A stretch of 64,000 bases of DNA from MED-G105 sp038522945 (GCA_038522945.1 JBCBJV010000004.1:124001-188000); one strand, 5' to 3'; numbered from the stretch's first letter, positions 50,993-60,256 are shown. A program made the numbers and translations. Notes: generated by a model from the letters alone, not told the origin.

Positions 50993-53218
50993 TCAAGCCG
51001 ATCGTGATTTTCCACGCCATGCGGCGAGGATCCCGATTGCTGTCGGCACCTGGCCAACGAGAGAAACTGCGCTGTAAAGCCAGTTGCCGGCACTGCCAGC
51101 CCCACGCGCAACAGCACCGCCAATAATCCGCAACAGGAACAGAGTGACTGCAACAGCAAGAACGCCAGCTACAACGACCGGCATCTTCGTGTCTACCATG
51201 ATAAAACCGGAAACCGCTGCAGCGAGCCAGGCAATAACAAGGGTCGAAACCGGAAAAATCAGGCCCCAGATGATCGCCCGGTTTTGCTCGGCGCGTTGGA
51301 AATGCTCCGGGGCACCACCGTGGAGCGCCGCGCCGCGGGCAATGGCATCACCAGCGGCTCTTCGATTGGCCATCCAGGCACCGACACTGGAAAGTGACGG
51401 ACGACAAACGCCCATCGCTATTTCTGTCCGCCACACATGCATGCCGCGCCGACGCAATCGGATGCATAAGTCATCCATTTCAATGCCGTGAATATCGCCG
51501 CGGAAACCACCGGCAGCCTCAAAGGCATCTGCACGGACGAATGCGCTTGGACCGGTTGTCATGATTTCACCGGGTTCTTGTTGAATGGTAGAGAAGACCG
51601 CGGCGTTAAAGAGCCCCTTTTGATCTTCGGCTAGTGTTGTCCGCCCATCAATGACCGCTACTTCAGGCCGACGCCCCATAAACTGCACGGCCTTCGTGAG
51701 CCAGCCGGCATCCAGTTCGCTTCCTGCGTCGAGAAACTGAACAAACTGCACATCAGGCATCTGTTTCTTCAGTCGTCTATATGCTGCGTTTCGTGCGCGA
51801 CCTTCCGAGAGGTTAGCGTCCTTGACTTCAACGATCTGCAGTGCACCCGACGTTTCAGCGGGAGACGCATTGCGACCTTTTACGTTTATGCAGAATGCTC
51901 TAACGCCATCGGGGATGGACGCGATTGTGCGGTCGTGTCCATTGACAGCATCAATCCCCGCAATAATGACCGCGGTTTGGCTTAGGTCGACGTCAGGTGT
52001 CGGATGATCTGCTGGCTTTCCAGCGACCGAGGGCTCGATATGGTCGTCATCGGATGAATCTTGAAAGCTGACCGGTTGCTCCATCGCCTGAGGCGTAACA
52101 GTATCGACCTCGCCCGACACCGTTTCGACCACATCATCGACCGCCCCAAAGTCCGGATCATAGGCCTCTTTCAATGCCGTTGCCTGACCGGACATCACCG
52201 GTAAAACCGAAGCAACAGCACCTGGTTGGTGGGCAGACTGAGCGCTCGGGCCAACACCTGGAGTGGTGCCAGCATTCATCAAAGACGGGCCACCGACTGG
52301 CGCTGAAGAAGCCAGGCCGTGCCCCTGATCGGACACATCTTTCAAGAACGAAGATGGCCCTGTTGCTTGGTTTTCAGGCATTTCCAGATGGTCATCGGAC
52401 GCGATCCCGAAAACACCATAGGCGCCTTTGTCTCTGACTACCGCACGGATGGTCTCTTCATTGATCACATTGTCTTGGGCCGAGAATCCATAGACGAGCG
52501 CCGTGTCACAGATCGTATTGATGACCCTGGGCACACCGCGCGACTGTTCCGCAACAAGATCAATGGCAGTATCGGTGAAGATTTTGCGCCGCGCCCCTGC
52601 GATGGTGAGGCGTGTTTCAATATAGGCATGAACTTCGTCACGGGTCAGCGGTGTCAAATGAAAATCGGAACCGACCCGTTGGGCAAGCTGGAGCATATCT
52701 GGCCGGTTCAACAGCTCTTTCAGTTGAGGCTGCCCAGCCAGGATCAACTGCAGAAGCTGATCTTTACCCGCATTGATATTGGACAGCATGCGGATTTCTT
52801 CAAGCATATCGATTGAAAGGTTCTGAGCCTCATCAATCACCAGGACGACCCGCCGCCCTTTTGCGTATTCACCGATGAAATAGTGTTGAAGCTCAGCAAA
52901 ACGCTCGACATGGGTTTTACCCGTATAGGTTTGCCCGAAGCCCATGAGCACCCAGCTTAGGAGATCGCCGCGCCCCTGCTGAATGTTGGAGAGGAGCGCA
53001 ACGGTGTGCGTGTCGGACAATTGATCAAGCAAGCGATGGATCAGCGTGGTCTTTCCGCATCCGACCTCGCCGGTGATCACGGAAATACCGGCATGATTTA
53101 GAACGCCGTATTCGAGCATGGCATAGGCAAGCCTGTGCCCCCGGCCCCAATAGAGAAAGCTCGGATCAGGCTGAATAGAGAACGGCTTTTCTGCTAGTCC
53201 GTAAAACTCTTCATACAT
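50993..53218 (-). CDS. ExeA-like AAA ATPase fused to a membrane-anchored family 2 glycosyltransferase
   Basis: Protein of 741 residues. Residues 1-275 match the ATPase associated with PEP-CTERM/exosortase polysaccharide loci (MYEEFYGLAEKPFSIQPDP at the start, Walker A GEVGCGKT at 50-57, Walker B VVLVIDE at 124-130). After a disordered linker (about 276-410) comes a GT2-like domain (about 410-630) with FLDAGSELDAGW, SAFVRADAFEAAGGFRGDI and an EMDDLCIRLRRRG acceptor motif. Three membrane helices end the protein (from about 645). The two activities are normally on separate chains. I infer that the ATPase controls or organises sugar addition in the exopolysaccharide machine. Confidence 0.85.
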   Translation of the reverse strand: MYEEFYGLAEKPFSIQPDPSFLYWGRGHRLAYAMLEYGVLNHAGISVITGEVGCGKTTLIHRLLDQLSDTHTVALLSNIQQGRGDLLSWVLMGFGQTYTGKTHVERFAELQHYFIGEYAKGRRVVLVIDEAQNLSIDMLEEIRMLSNINAGKDQLLQLILAGQPQLKELLNRPDMLQLAQRVGSDFHLTPLTRDEVHAYIETRLTIAGARRKIFTDTAIDLVAEQSRGVPRVINTICDTALVYGFSAQDNVINEETIRAVVRDKGAYGVFGIASDDHLEMPENQATGPSSFLKDVSDQGHGLASSAPVGGPSLMNAGTTPGVGPSAQSAHQPGAVASVLPVMSGQATALKEAYDPDFGAVDDVVETVSGEVDTVTPQAMEQPVSFQDSSDDDHIEPSVAGKPADHPTPDVDLSQTAVIIAGIDAVNGHDRTIASIPDGVRAFCINVKGRNASPAETSGALQIVEVKDANLSEGRARNAAYRRLKKQMPDVQFVQFLDAGSELDAGWLTKAVQFMGRRPEVAVIDGRTTLAEDQKGLFNAAVFSTIQQEPGEIMTTGPSAFVRADAFEAAGGFRGDIHGIEMDDLCIRLRRRGMHVWRTEIAMGVCRPSLSSVGAWMANRRAAGDAIARGAALHGGAPEHFQRAEQNRAIIWGLIFPVSTLVIAWLAAAVSGFIMVDTKMPVVVAGVLAVAVTLFLLRIIGGAVARGAGSAGNWLYSAVSLVGQVPTAIGILAAWRGKSRSA

Positions 53219-53290
53219 ACCGGTTACGTCCGTCCCCGTGCACCGAAAGCCCCCCCGTGCATCAGCAAGGAGCCCAATGCGCTCAACCTG

Positions 53291-55705
53291 TTACTCACCT
53301 AGTGCAGCGCGCGCAGCACTCTTTAAGGCCTCAGACGCAGTCTGCGACGCAATTACCCCTTGCAGAATAGGTGCCGCTTCGGCGAGGCGGCCGGTTTGCG
53401 CAAGGGCAAGACCAAGGTGGGCCTGGGCGTCAACAAGATTTGGGGCCAGATCCGCTGCGCGTCGAAGGGCGGTAATGCCCTCCTCAACGTCCCCTGCGCG
53501 ATACTTCGCCCAGCCATAGGTATCCAGGAAACTTGCGTTTTCGCTGGTCTTCAATGGCTCGGCAACTTCAGCCGCGAGTTTCAGTGATGCCGTATCGTTG
53601 GAAACTTCGGTCAGGATTGCAGCATAGTTATTGGCCACAATCAGATCGCCCGGTCGCCGGGTGCGAACGTCCTCATAGATTTCCAGAGCGGAATTCATGT
53701 CGCCTTGTGAAATGAAATAGTCTGCCTTCAGCACCTTCAGCCCGTCATTGTCGGGCGTTTTACCAAGACCTTCATCGAGCAGCGACAGCGCGCGCTCGTT
53801 TTGTCCCTGGCGGCGATAAGTCCGGTAAAGCACCTCATAAGCTTCGGCCCGGCCCGGTGTGGTTTCTATAGCAGTACGCAGAACTTCAGCCGCCTCGACG
53901 TTCTTCCGCTGACCACTCAATACCCGCGCCAGCAGAAGGCGAGCATCATAATTATCGGCATCTTTTTCGATCGTGCCCTGCAACAGACCCACTGCTTCAT
54001 CGGCTCGACCCGTCTGCAAATAGGCATTGATCAACGTAGCTAGTGGGCGCGCTGATAATGGCTTTCGCTCGTTCTCTTCGCTGAGAACATCGATTGCACC
54101 GGCATAATCTTGGAGACCCGTGTAAGCTGCCCCGCGGATCCGGTTAGCGATTGCGTCGCTCTCTTCCGATTTTGCCATCAGATTGGCGACTTCTTCAGCG
54201 CCGCGCCAATCCTGTCTTTCCAAGCGAATAGCAGCGAGCAGCCGGAGATTTTCTTCATTGTCAGCGTTTGCGGCGATCGCTTCATTCAGGATACGTTCGG
54301 CACGATCGACATCATTGTTGCGCAACAAAAACCGCGCATAGAGGCTAGCTACTTCCGGATTTGACCGGTTCTTCTCAAATGCTTCTGAAAGTTCTCGCTG
54401 AGCTGCGGCAGGTTCTCGGTTCTTTTCAAAGGCTGAGGCCATCAGAACCTTCGCCCGGACTGAATCCGGATCATCGGACAAAACAAGGCGCAATTCACGG
54501 ATCGCCGTATCGGGATCATTATCTGCCAGTGAAAGACCTGCCTGCTTAATCAAGGCAGAAGAATTGCGCTCATCAACATCCAAAATCTCCGAAATCAACT
54601 TTTCCGCGGTCGGGCGATCCTCATTAGAAAGAGCAATAGAGGCCAGATTGTTTTTTGCCCGAAGAACGTCGGCTTCTAAGTCGTCTCCCTTGAGACGGGC
54701 AAGCTCCTGATAAATCGCAACTGAATCAGCTTCATTGCCCTGTTGGCGCTGAAACGCAGCCTTGGCAAACTTCAGATCATTATTATTCGGGCGCTGAGCA
54801 ATAAACGCATCAAATGTCTGAACGGCTTTTCCTTCACCGCTCTGTTCGAGGTCCAAACGGATCACATCCAAGTAAGCTTCAAGATCTTTCTTATTGATCT
54901 CGGTAACCGTCATGAGTTGTTCACGGGCCTGATCGAATTTCTTTTCGCCAATCAGATTTGAGGCATAAAGACGGCGGTAGGCCGCCTCTTCGGGGAAAGC
55001 GTCGATAAGATCTTTGTAAGCATTGCCAATGTCTTCGGTGCGATTCTGGCGAGCAAATATCTGTACCTTTAAGAGATGAAGGACTGCGGCCTGGGGCAGC
55101 CGCGTTAATGCATCATCCAGGACCGCTAGCGCCTCATCGTATTCTTCCCGTTGAACTTTATCAGTGGCGATCACCGTCACTGCTTCCTGGGTTGCTGGAT
55201 CCAGCTCCAGCGCCTTGTTGGCAAGAAAAAGTGCCTCTTCCTTGTTTTCCAGGCGGAACATGATCGCCGCCTTAACCCCGTAAGCCTCGGCATTGTCAGG
55301 GGCGATTTCAATCGCTTTGTCGACGCTGTTTAGCGCCTCCGTTGAATCACCAGAAAGGAGATAAAATTTTGACAGGTCGAGCCGGGCGCGCAGATTGTTC
55401 GGGTCAACACGGATGATCCGCTGCAGGATCCCGAACATTGCTCTGTAGTCGGAGCGCTCTTCAGCGATCTCGAAGATGCCTTCAAGAGCCGGCACATGGT
55501 CTTCTTTGATTTTCAGCGCGTTCCGAAACTGGATATTCGCCTTGCCCAGTTGGTCCTTCGCCAGGAACTCCTGGCCGCTTTCGGTATACCGCTCCAGCTT
55601 CTGTTCCGGTGACGCACATGCAGCCGCGGTCAATAAAAGCGCCGCGCTCAGCGCTTTAAGGCCGGTGTTCCGATCCACTACCATAGAAAGAAGATCCAAC
55701 TTCAT
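53291..55705 (-). CDS. prsT: PrsT-like TPR lipoprotein of the exopolysaccharide / PEP-CTERM locus
   Basis: Protein of 804 residues: a lipoprotein signal with the lipobox LTAAAC followed by ASPEQKLERY, then some 20 tetratricopeptide repeats filling almost the whole chain (for example PDNAEAYGVKAAIMFRLENK). This matches the PrsT type of TPR lipoprotein found with exosortase and exopolysaccharide genes. It probably forms a periplasmic scaffold at the outer membrane during polymer assembly or export. I chose the ATG at 55705; a GTG at 55723 would add six residues. Confidence 0.85.
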   Translation of the reverse strand: MKLDLLSMVVDRNTGLKALSAALLLTAAACASPEQKLERYTESGQEFLAKDQLGKANIQFRNALKIKEDHVPALEGIFEIAEERSDYRAMFGILQRIIRVDPNNLRARLDLSKFYLLSGDSTEALNSVDKAIEIAPDNAEAYGVKAAIMFRLENKEEALFLANKALELDPATQEAVTVIATDKVQREEYDEALAVLDDALTRLPQAAVLHLLKVQIFARQNRTEDIGNAYKDLIDAFPEEAAYRRLYASNLIGEKKFDQAREQLMTVTEINKKDLEAYLDVIRLDLEQSGEGKAVQTFDAFIAQRPNNNDLKFAKAAFQRQQGNEADSVAIYQELARLKGDDLEADVLRAKNNLASIALSNEDRPTAEKLISEILDVDERNSSALIKQAGLSLADNDPDTAIRELRLVLSDDPDSVRAKVLMASAFEKNREPAAAQRELSEAFEKNRSNPEVASLYARFLLRNNDVDRAERILNEAIAANADNEENLRLLAAIRLERQDWRGAEEVANLMAKSEESDAIANRIRGAAYTGLQDYAGAIDVLSEENERKPLSARPLATLINAYLQTGRADEAVGLLQGTIEKDADNYDARLLLARVLSGQRKNVEAAEVLRTAIETTPGRAEAYEVLYRTYRRQGQNERALSLLDEGLGKTPDNDGLKVLKADYFISQGDMNSALEIYEDVRTRRPGDLIVANNYAAILTEVSNDTASLKLAAEVAEPLKTSENASFLDTYGWAKYRAGDVEEGITALRRAADLAPNLVDAQAHLGLALAQTGRLAEAAPILQGVIASQTASEALKSAARAALGE

Positions 55706-55769
55706 CACAATTTTTCCGCTCACTGATAACCCATACCGAGTTTAGAATAAGAGATACGCCCTATTGGAT

Positions 55770-57038
55770 CTAAGCTGTTTGCCCCAGGGGAGCAATCAGA
55801 TCCTCGTCACTCGCATGCTCATGTGTCAGCTCTACTTCAGGAAAGTTAAGACCATGACACCGAAAGATTGCCCGCGCGGTCGATGTTAAACCGGCCGTTG
55901 TCAATCTGGCGGATGCCGCCTTTCCGTCAGCGCTAACGAATGCCTTTTCTAGCATCAAGACGAGCCCTAGAAATGCAGCATCGATCTGTCCTGTCTTACT
56001 CATATCTAGTATCACAGGGCAGCCCGTACTCGCAGCTTGGCGAAAGACGTCGCGAACGGGACCCAAATGATCGACTGTAAGGTCACCAGAAAGCCGAACA
56101 ACGACGTCGCGGTTGGTGATCTTAAGCTCCGCTTCGGCCGGTGCGCCGGCAGACTTTTGGCGGATCAGCTTCAACGGCACGATGCGCGTGACCATCAGTT
56201 TCGCAAGCGAGACCGCGTCGTGCCAGTAGCGCTTCCAAAGGGACGGCTCTTCTTTAATACGCCAGGCCCATTCTAAACCGGCGCGTGCCATCCATTTCGG
56301 AGCACGCGCAATTCCCCCGGCAGTGAAATCAACAACAGCGCCTAGATGAGAAATCACTGGGGCCGTCAGCCGATCCTGGTTGCGGATGATCCAGGCATTT
56401 CCGCGCTCCGATCCGAGCGCAACAACGATAAAGTCAGGATTGGCCTGATTGATTTCGTCTATAAAATGGTCCGCGCTCAACTCTTCAAGACTGCCGAAAC
56501 CAGGGTTCAGTGCGCCAACAGGTTCAAAACCGCCGGGACGTTCGGCAAGCGCCTTCGCCGCAGCATCTGCCGCACCGTCACGTCCACCAAAGAAAAAGAC
56601 CTTCATTTGACGGCCGGCAGGGGCTGAGCGCGCTTGCAGCCCCTCAAAAACATCAGAACCTGCGCATCGTGAGCTGATGGGAGCACCTAGGAACTGTGCG
56701 ATTTTTACCAATGGCAGGCCATCAGCCACGCTGAAGTCGTGCATTAAGATGTCGGCGCGCGCGGAAGGTTTAGTGATTCCGTTGCACAACATATTGATGT
56801 TGGGAGTGACCAGCGTAAGCCGTCGAGAAGTCCTGGCCGCCTGCTCGACTTCGCTTACCGCGTCAGCGACCGTCGCCATATCAATTGGTAAGCCGGCAAC
56901 AGACCAGACATTGCGCTGGAAATCATCCCGACGGTTTAGCGTTTCGACATCGCGCTCACTGGAATGGTGAGTCGCGCTACCAGATCCCGTAGAAGGTTGA
57001 TTTTGTTCAAGGCTTGCAATGCTAGAACTGTTGGCCAT
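55770..57038 (-). CDS. WecG/TagA-type glycosyltransferase fused to a STAS domain
   Basis: Protein of 422 residues. After a disordered N terminus (1-45), residues about 45-290 are a GT26 glycosyltransferase: TLVTPNINMLC, the catalytic-region Asp in SVADGLPLVKIAQFLGAP, FFFGGRDGAADAAA and ALGSERGNAWI. Such enzymes add N-acetylmannosamine-type or other sugars to lipid carriers. Residues about 308-412 form a STAS domain (VVVRLSGDLTVDHL, VILDMSKTG). The Ser phosphorylated in anti-sigma antagonists is Ala here (IDAAFLG in place of a DSSG-type loop), so it is likely a protein-binding module without switching by phosphorylation. It heads the minus-strand arm of the island. Confidence 0.87.
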   Translation of the reverse strand: MANSSSIASLEQNQPSTGSGSATHHSSERDVETLNRRDDFQRNVWSVAGLPIDMATVADAVSEVEQAARTSRRLTLVTPNINMLCNGITKPSARADILMHDFSVADGLPLVKIAQFLGAPISSRCAGSDVFEGLQARSAPAGRQMKVFFFGGRDGAADAAAKALAERPGGFEPVGALNPGFGSLEELSADHFIDEINQANPDFIVVALGSERGNAWIIRNQDRLTAPVISHLGAVVDFTAGGIARAPKWMARAGLEWAWRIKEEPSLWKRYWHDAVSLAKLMVTRIVPLKLIRQKSAGAPAEAELKITNRDVVVRLSGDLTVDHLGPVRDVFRQAASTGCPVILDMSKTGQIDAAFLGLVLMLEKAFVSADGKAASARLTTAGLTSTARAIFRCHGLNFPEVELTHEHASDEDLIAPLGQTA

Positions 57039-57217
57039 TAACTACCTGCCCTAAAAACACGTCATTGGTGTTTAATCATGCCGGAATTCCTGCAAGGAGC
57101 GGACCACATAGAAATCGCCTGTCGGTCTGGTTGCAATTGGCCGCCCATCAATAAAGTTGCAAAATTCCCACGTCCCGAGAATTAACTGCGTAAGCTCTTG
57201 TTGCAGCACAATATATA

Positions 57218-57244
57218 GCGTTCGCGGGGGCACCCGCGGGACGC
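57218..57244. repeat. Strong GC hairpin in the divergent island promoter region
   Basis: GCGT-T-CGCGGG, a GGCA loop, CCCGCG-GG-ACGC: a stem with six perfect central pairs and four outer pairs. It follows TATATAGCG and has no T run. It could be a 5'-leader structure of the GT26-STAS transcript, a protein-binding site, or a terminator-like insulator between the divergent units. Confidence 0.4.
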
Positions 57245-57248
57245 GAAG

Positions 57249-57301
57249 TTTACCATACCTCCATGTTTTTACGGTATTTTTTCCGCTTTTACCATTTTTA
57301 C
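57249..57301. promoter_or_regulatory. Four TTTAC repeats upstream of the PEP-CTERM-type gene
   Basis: TTTAC occurs at 57249, 57268, 57288 and 57297, steps of 19, 20 and 9 bases, close to whole helical turns and on one face of the DNA. The copies have similar right flanks (TTTACCAT, TTTACGGT, TTTACCAT, TTTACACC). They end five bases before the proposed -35 box. A binding array for an activator or repressor is inferred. Confidence 0.45.
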
Positions 57302-57305
57302 ACCA

Positions 57306-57334
57306 TTGACAAATTATTAATCAGAAGCAATGAT
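57306..57334 (+). promoter_or_regulatory. Probable promoter of the PEP-CTERM-type gene
   Basis: TTGACA (57306-57311), a 17-base spacer and AATGAT (57329-57334) fit a sigma-70-type promoter, with the start codon about 70 bases downstream. No sigma-54 -24/-12 element was seen here, although sigma-54 controls PEP-CTERM genes in some bacteria. Confidence 0.5.
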
Positions 57335-57400
57335 TGCGAAGAAGTTCGGTAATGTCGCCGCGCTTCAGTTTGTTAATTGTAACTTGGGGGTCAACCGACC

Positions 57401-58108
57401 ATGAAACTTTCTAGTATTTTTGCGGCGACAGCAGTAGCCGCATTCCTATCGACCGGCGCTCACGCGACGGTTTTCCAGTTTGACGGCAATCAAGGCGATG
57501 CGATTGATGCGCCAACAGGTGGCGTTGATTGTAATTCCCAAAATTCAGATGGCGACCGTGACATCTGTACAGCTGATTTTGTTGATGGCTTTGACTACAG
57601 CAAAAATGGTGTCGAATTTACCGCTCAAGGCTTTGCCGGTGATGATGCAGCAGAGCTGATCCAAGACCTCATCGGTCCTAACCAAGGTCTCGGCGTCATT
57701 AGCGATGGCGAAGATCGTATCAAAGACGACCAAATCAACTTCGCAGCTGATGAATCGATCCGCTTTACGTTCACTGAAGAAGTCGTACTGACGAACATTC
57801 TCGTCAACAACGGCACGGGCGATGACTGCCCAATCGTTGGAGACGAAGGCGGTTGCGGCCAGATCCTGATTTCTGTCGACGGCGGCATGGCAATGGCTTT
57901 TGATGCGATCACCGGCGGTTTGGTTGCGGATATGGCGAACAACGCTGTTGCGCTGACCGGTACGGTTTTCGAATTCTTCGGCAACGTCACCGACGGTGGC
58001 TACTCGATCGAAGAATTCAGCGTTGTTCCAGTTCCTGGCGCGCTTCCGCTCCTGTTGTCTGGCATCGCAGGCCTGGGCTTCGCTTCACGTCGTCGCAAAG
58101 CTGCCTAA
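57401..58108 (+). CDS. PEP-CTERM/VPLPA-type exported protein
   Basis: Protein of 235 residues with a Sec signal peptide (cleavage after STGAHA, about residue 23) and a C-terminal sorting signal: VPVPGALPLLLSG, a hydrophobic helix and the basic end RRRKAA. The middle is Asp-rich beta-sandwich-like sequence with four Cys that could pair. Such tails are recognised by exosortase-type membrane enzymes; none is in the window. It is divergent from the GT26-STAS gene, has its own promoter and is followed by a terminator. It is probably a surface or matrix protein made in quantity. Confidence 0.85.
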   Translation: MKLSSIFAATAVAAFLSTGAHATVFQFDGNQGDAIDAPTGGVDCNSQNSDGDRDICTADFVDGFDYSKNGVEFTAQGFAGDDAAELIQDLIGPNQGLGVISDGEDRIKDDQINFAADESIRFTFTEEVVLTNILVNNGTGDDCPIVGDEGGCGQILISVDGGMAMAFDAITGGLVADMANNAVALTGTVFEFFGNVTDGGYSIEEFSVVPVPGALPLLLSGIAGLGFASRRRKAA

Positions 58109-58135
58109 GCCGCTTCTTGAACGACTGAGTTTCCG

Positions 58136-58168
58136 AAAAGCCGGCTCTCTGGAGCTGGCTTTTCTTTT
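58136..58168 (+). terminator. Factor-independent terminator after the PEP-CTERM-type gene
   Basis: AAAAGCCGGCTC (58136-58147), a TCTG loop and GAGCTGGCTTTT (58152-58163) pair with one mismatch, followed by CTTTT. It lies 28 bases after the stop codon, so this gene is a single transcription unit. Confidence 0.85.
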
Positions 58169-58539
58169 GTTGGTGTATGCACCTGCCTATCGGAGAATTG
58201 GCCCTTCGCCATAACGAAGCTGAAAAACACTATAGAATTGTTTTATGATCTTGGGGCGCACGACCAGTCTGCCGACCCCCTGCCGCTCTAAATATTGAGC
58301 GGGCCTGTGCAGCTGTTTGCGGAGATTTGGCGGCGACACGCGTTGGCGTTCGTCCAAATTGCTCTATCATGATTAAGCAGAAGGCCAGCAAGAATTAATA
58401 GATTGTCACAGGATTGTTGATAGTGCTGGCGCAACGATAGGCACAAATCTTGAACACCTGGGTAGCCGATCGCTTTACCAATCGAGGCGGCCCCCTGAAT
58501 TTTCCTCCGGCGAGTCCGGTAATATTGGAATGAAGGCAG
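58169..58539. other. Intergenic region before the chain-length gene
   Basis: About 370 bases that should hold the promoter of the chain-length/kinase pair. CCGCTC (58283-58288) and GAGCGG (58297-58302) form a small hairpin with an AT loop and no T run. No gene or RNA recognised. Confidence 0.35.
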
Positions 58540-60189
58540 ATGGAAGACGAATTTAAGCTCGAAGATCTTCTAATCATCATCCGCAGGCGGTTTTTGTACT
58601 TTCTGATCCCTGTCGCCGTATTCGTTCCTTTGCTTCTGCTAGGCGTTTTTCTTATCCCGGCAAAATACACTGCCCAGGGAACAATCCTGATTGAGTCCCA
58701 ACAGATTCCAGAGGAACTCGTTCGGTCAACCAACAACAGCTACGCCCAGGAACGAATTCAAGTCATTCAGCAGCGCGTGATGACCCGAAACCGCTTGCTG
58801 GAAGTCGCGGACAAGTACCAGCTGTTTCCTTCATCGGCCCGGCTCTCTGAGAGCCAGCGCGTTGAAAAAATGCGAGGAAGCCTTGGGGTGAAATTGATCT
58901 CAACAAATGAGCGCGATCGCCGCCGCCAGCAAGACGGCACGATCGCCTTCACCGTTGCCTACGAACACAATGACGCCACCAAAGCGTATCAAGTGGCAAA
59001 CGAGTTCATTACACTCTTCCTAGCGGAAGATGTCCGCACCCGGGCTATTGGTGCCTCCACAACGACAGCATTTTTCGAACAGGAAACCCGACGTCTTCGC
59101 AATACCGTTGATGAATTGGAATCGAGAATTGCAGGATTCAAGTCGGAGAATGCCGAAGCATTGCCTGAACACCTCAACATGCACATTCAGCAATTGTCAC
59201 GGACGACAAGTGAACTTTCTGACGCCCAGAATTCGATGATGCTTCTGGAAGAAGAAATGCGGTCGCTCGAAATGCAACTCGCAAGCTACTTGTCAGGTGC
59301 CTCGACAAGTAACGGTCCCGCCGAGGAGTTAAATCGCCTCCGGGCCCAGCTCGCAGCAATGCGAGCGGACAAAACTGATGCGCACCCTGATGTTGCCGCT
59401 TTGCGCGATCAGATCGCTTCGCTGCAACAGCAGATGAAACCGAGCCGGAGCATTCAAAAAATTAGAACCGAACTTGATGAAGCAGAGCAGGCACTACGCG
59501 AGGCCCGCAATGAAGCCCCTCAAGATCCGGAAAAAATCGAGGCTTTGGTCGCAGAAGCCCGTCAAATTCGCGAACGCCTTCGTACCCAACTCAATAAAGA
59601 GACAATGGGCCTTTCAAGCGACTTTAACGTGACACTGATCCAGGGCCGGATCGACATTGCTCAAAATCGATTGAACGCCCTGGAGGCACGCGACACAGTG
59701 CTCCGCGAAGAAATTGCCGGCCTGGAAGATCGGATCGCGCGCACCCCGGCAGTGGAACGGGGCCTTGCGACACTGACGCGCGACTATCAGAACGTCTTCT
59801 CCGAGTATCAGCAAATTCAGGCCAAACAACAGGCAGCGATTATTGCCGAAAACCTTGAAGAAGATCAGAAGTCGGAAAAATTTAGCATACTGGAACCAGC
59901 GGTAAAACCCGACCAACCCTCCAGCCCCGATCGCCCAAAGCTATCGGTCATGTCAATCTTTGTTGCCGGGGCAATTGGTGCAGCATGCGCGCTCCTCGCA
60001 GAATTGATGATGGCGACCGTCCGAGGGCGCGAACATATCACATCGATGATGGGCGAACCGCCCATCGCGATCATTCCCTACATTCAGAATGAGGATGACC
60101 GAAAGATCCGCGTGCCCAAACTAAAGCGCGCTGGGAAACCTGACCGGCCCACATCGGGCCTTGATGCCACTGATGGTGCGGCCGCATAA
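58540..60189 (+). CDS. Wzz/GumC-type polysaccharide chain-length and export protein
   Basis: Inner-membrane polysaccharide co-polymerase of 549 residues. One helix is near the N terminus (about 19-40) and one near 465-490; the long periplasmic part between them is mainly coiled coil (about 165-420). Family features are the Wzz-type start MEDEFKLEDLLIIIRRR, IESQQIPEELVRSTNNSYAQ and a GNVR-like region before the second helix (RGLATLTRDYQNVFSEYQ). It sets polymer length together with the kinase encoded 67 bases downstream, which is separate here and not fused. Confidence 0.9.
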   Translation: MEDEFKLEDLLIIIRRRFLYFLIPVAVFVPLLLLGVFLIPAKYTAQGTILIESQQIPEELVRSTNNSYAQERIQVIQQRVMTRNRLLEVADKYQLFPSSARLSESQRVEKMRGSLGVKLISTNERDRRRQQDGTIAFTVAYEHNDATKAYQVANEFITLFLAEDVRTRAIGASTTTAFFEQETRRLRNTVDELESRIAGFKSENAEALPEHLNMHIQQLSRTTSELSDAQNSMMLLEEEMRSLEMQLASYLSGASTSNGPAEELNRLRAQLAAMRADKTDAHPDVAALRDQIASLQQQMKPSRSIQKIRTELDEAEQALREARNEAPQDPEKIEALVAEARQIRERLRTQLNKETMGLSSDFNVTLIQGRIDIAQNRLNALEARDTVLREEIAGLEDRIARTPAVERGLATLTRDYQNVFSEYQQIQAKQQAAIIAENLEEDQKSEKFSILEPAVKPDQPSSPDRPKLSVMSIFVAGAIGAACALLAELMMATVRGREHITSMMGEPPIAIIPYIQNEDDRKIRVPKLKRAGKPDRPTSGLDATDGAAA

Positions 60190-60256
60190 CCCATCCCGCT
60201 GGGAAGCGTAGAAAGTTTTTTGAGTTTGTGCCTTGGGACATTGAGAGGAATTAGAG

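Noticed and set aside
57039..57400. Sigma-54 promoter for the PEP-CTERM-type gene
   Set aside because: No GG-N10-GC type -24/-12 element in a convincing setting was found; a TTGACA-N17-AATGAT promoter is more likely.
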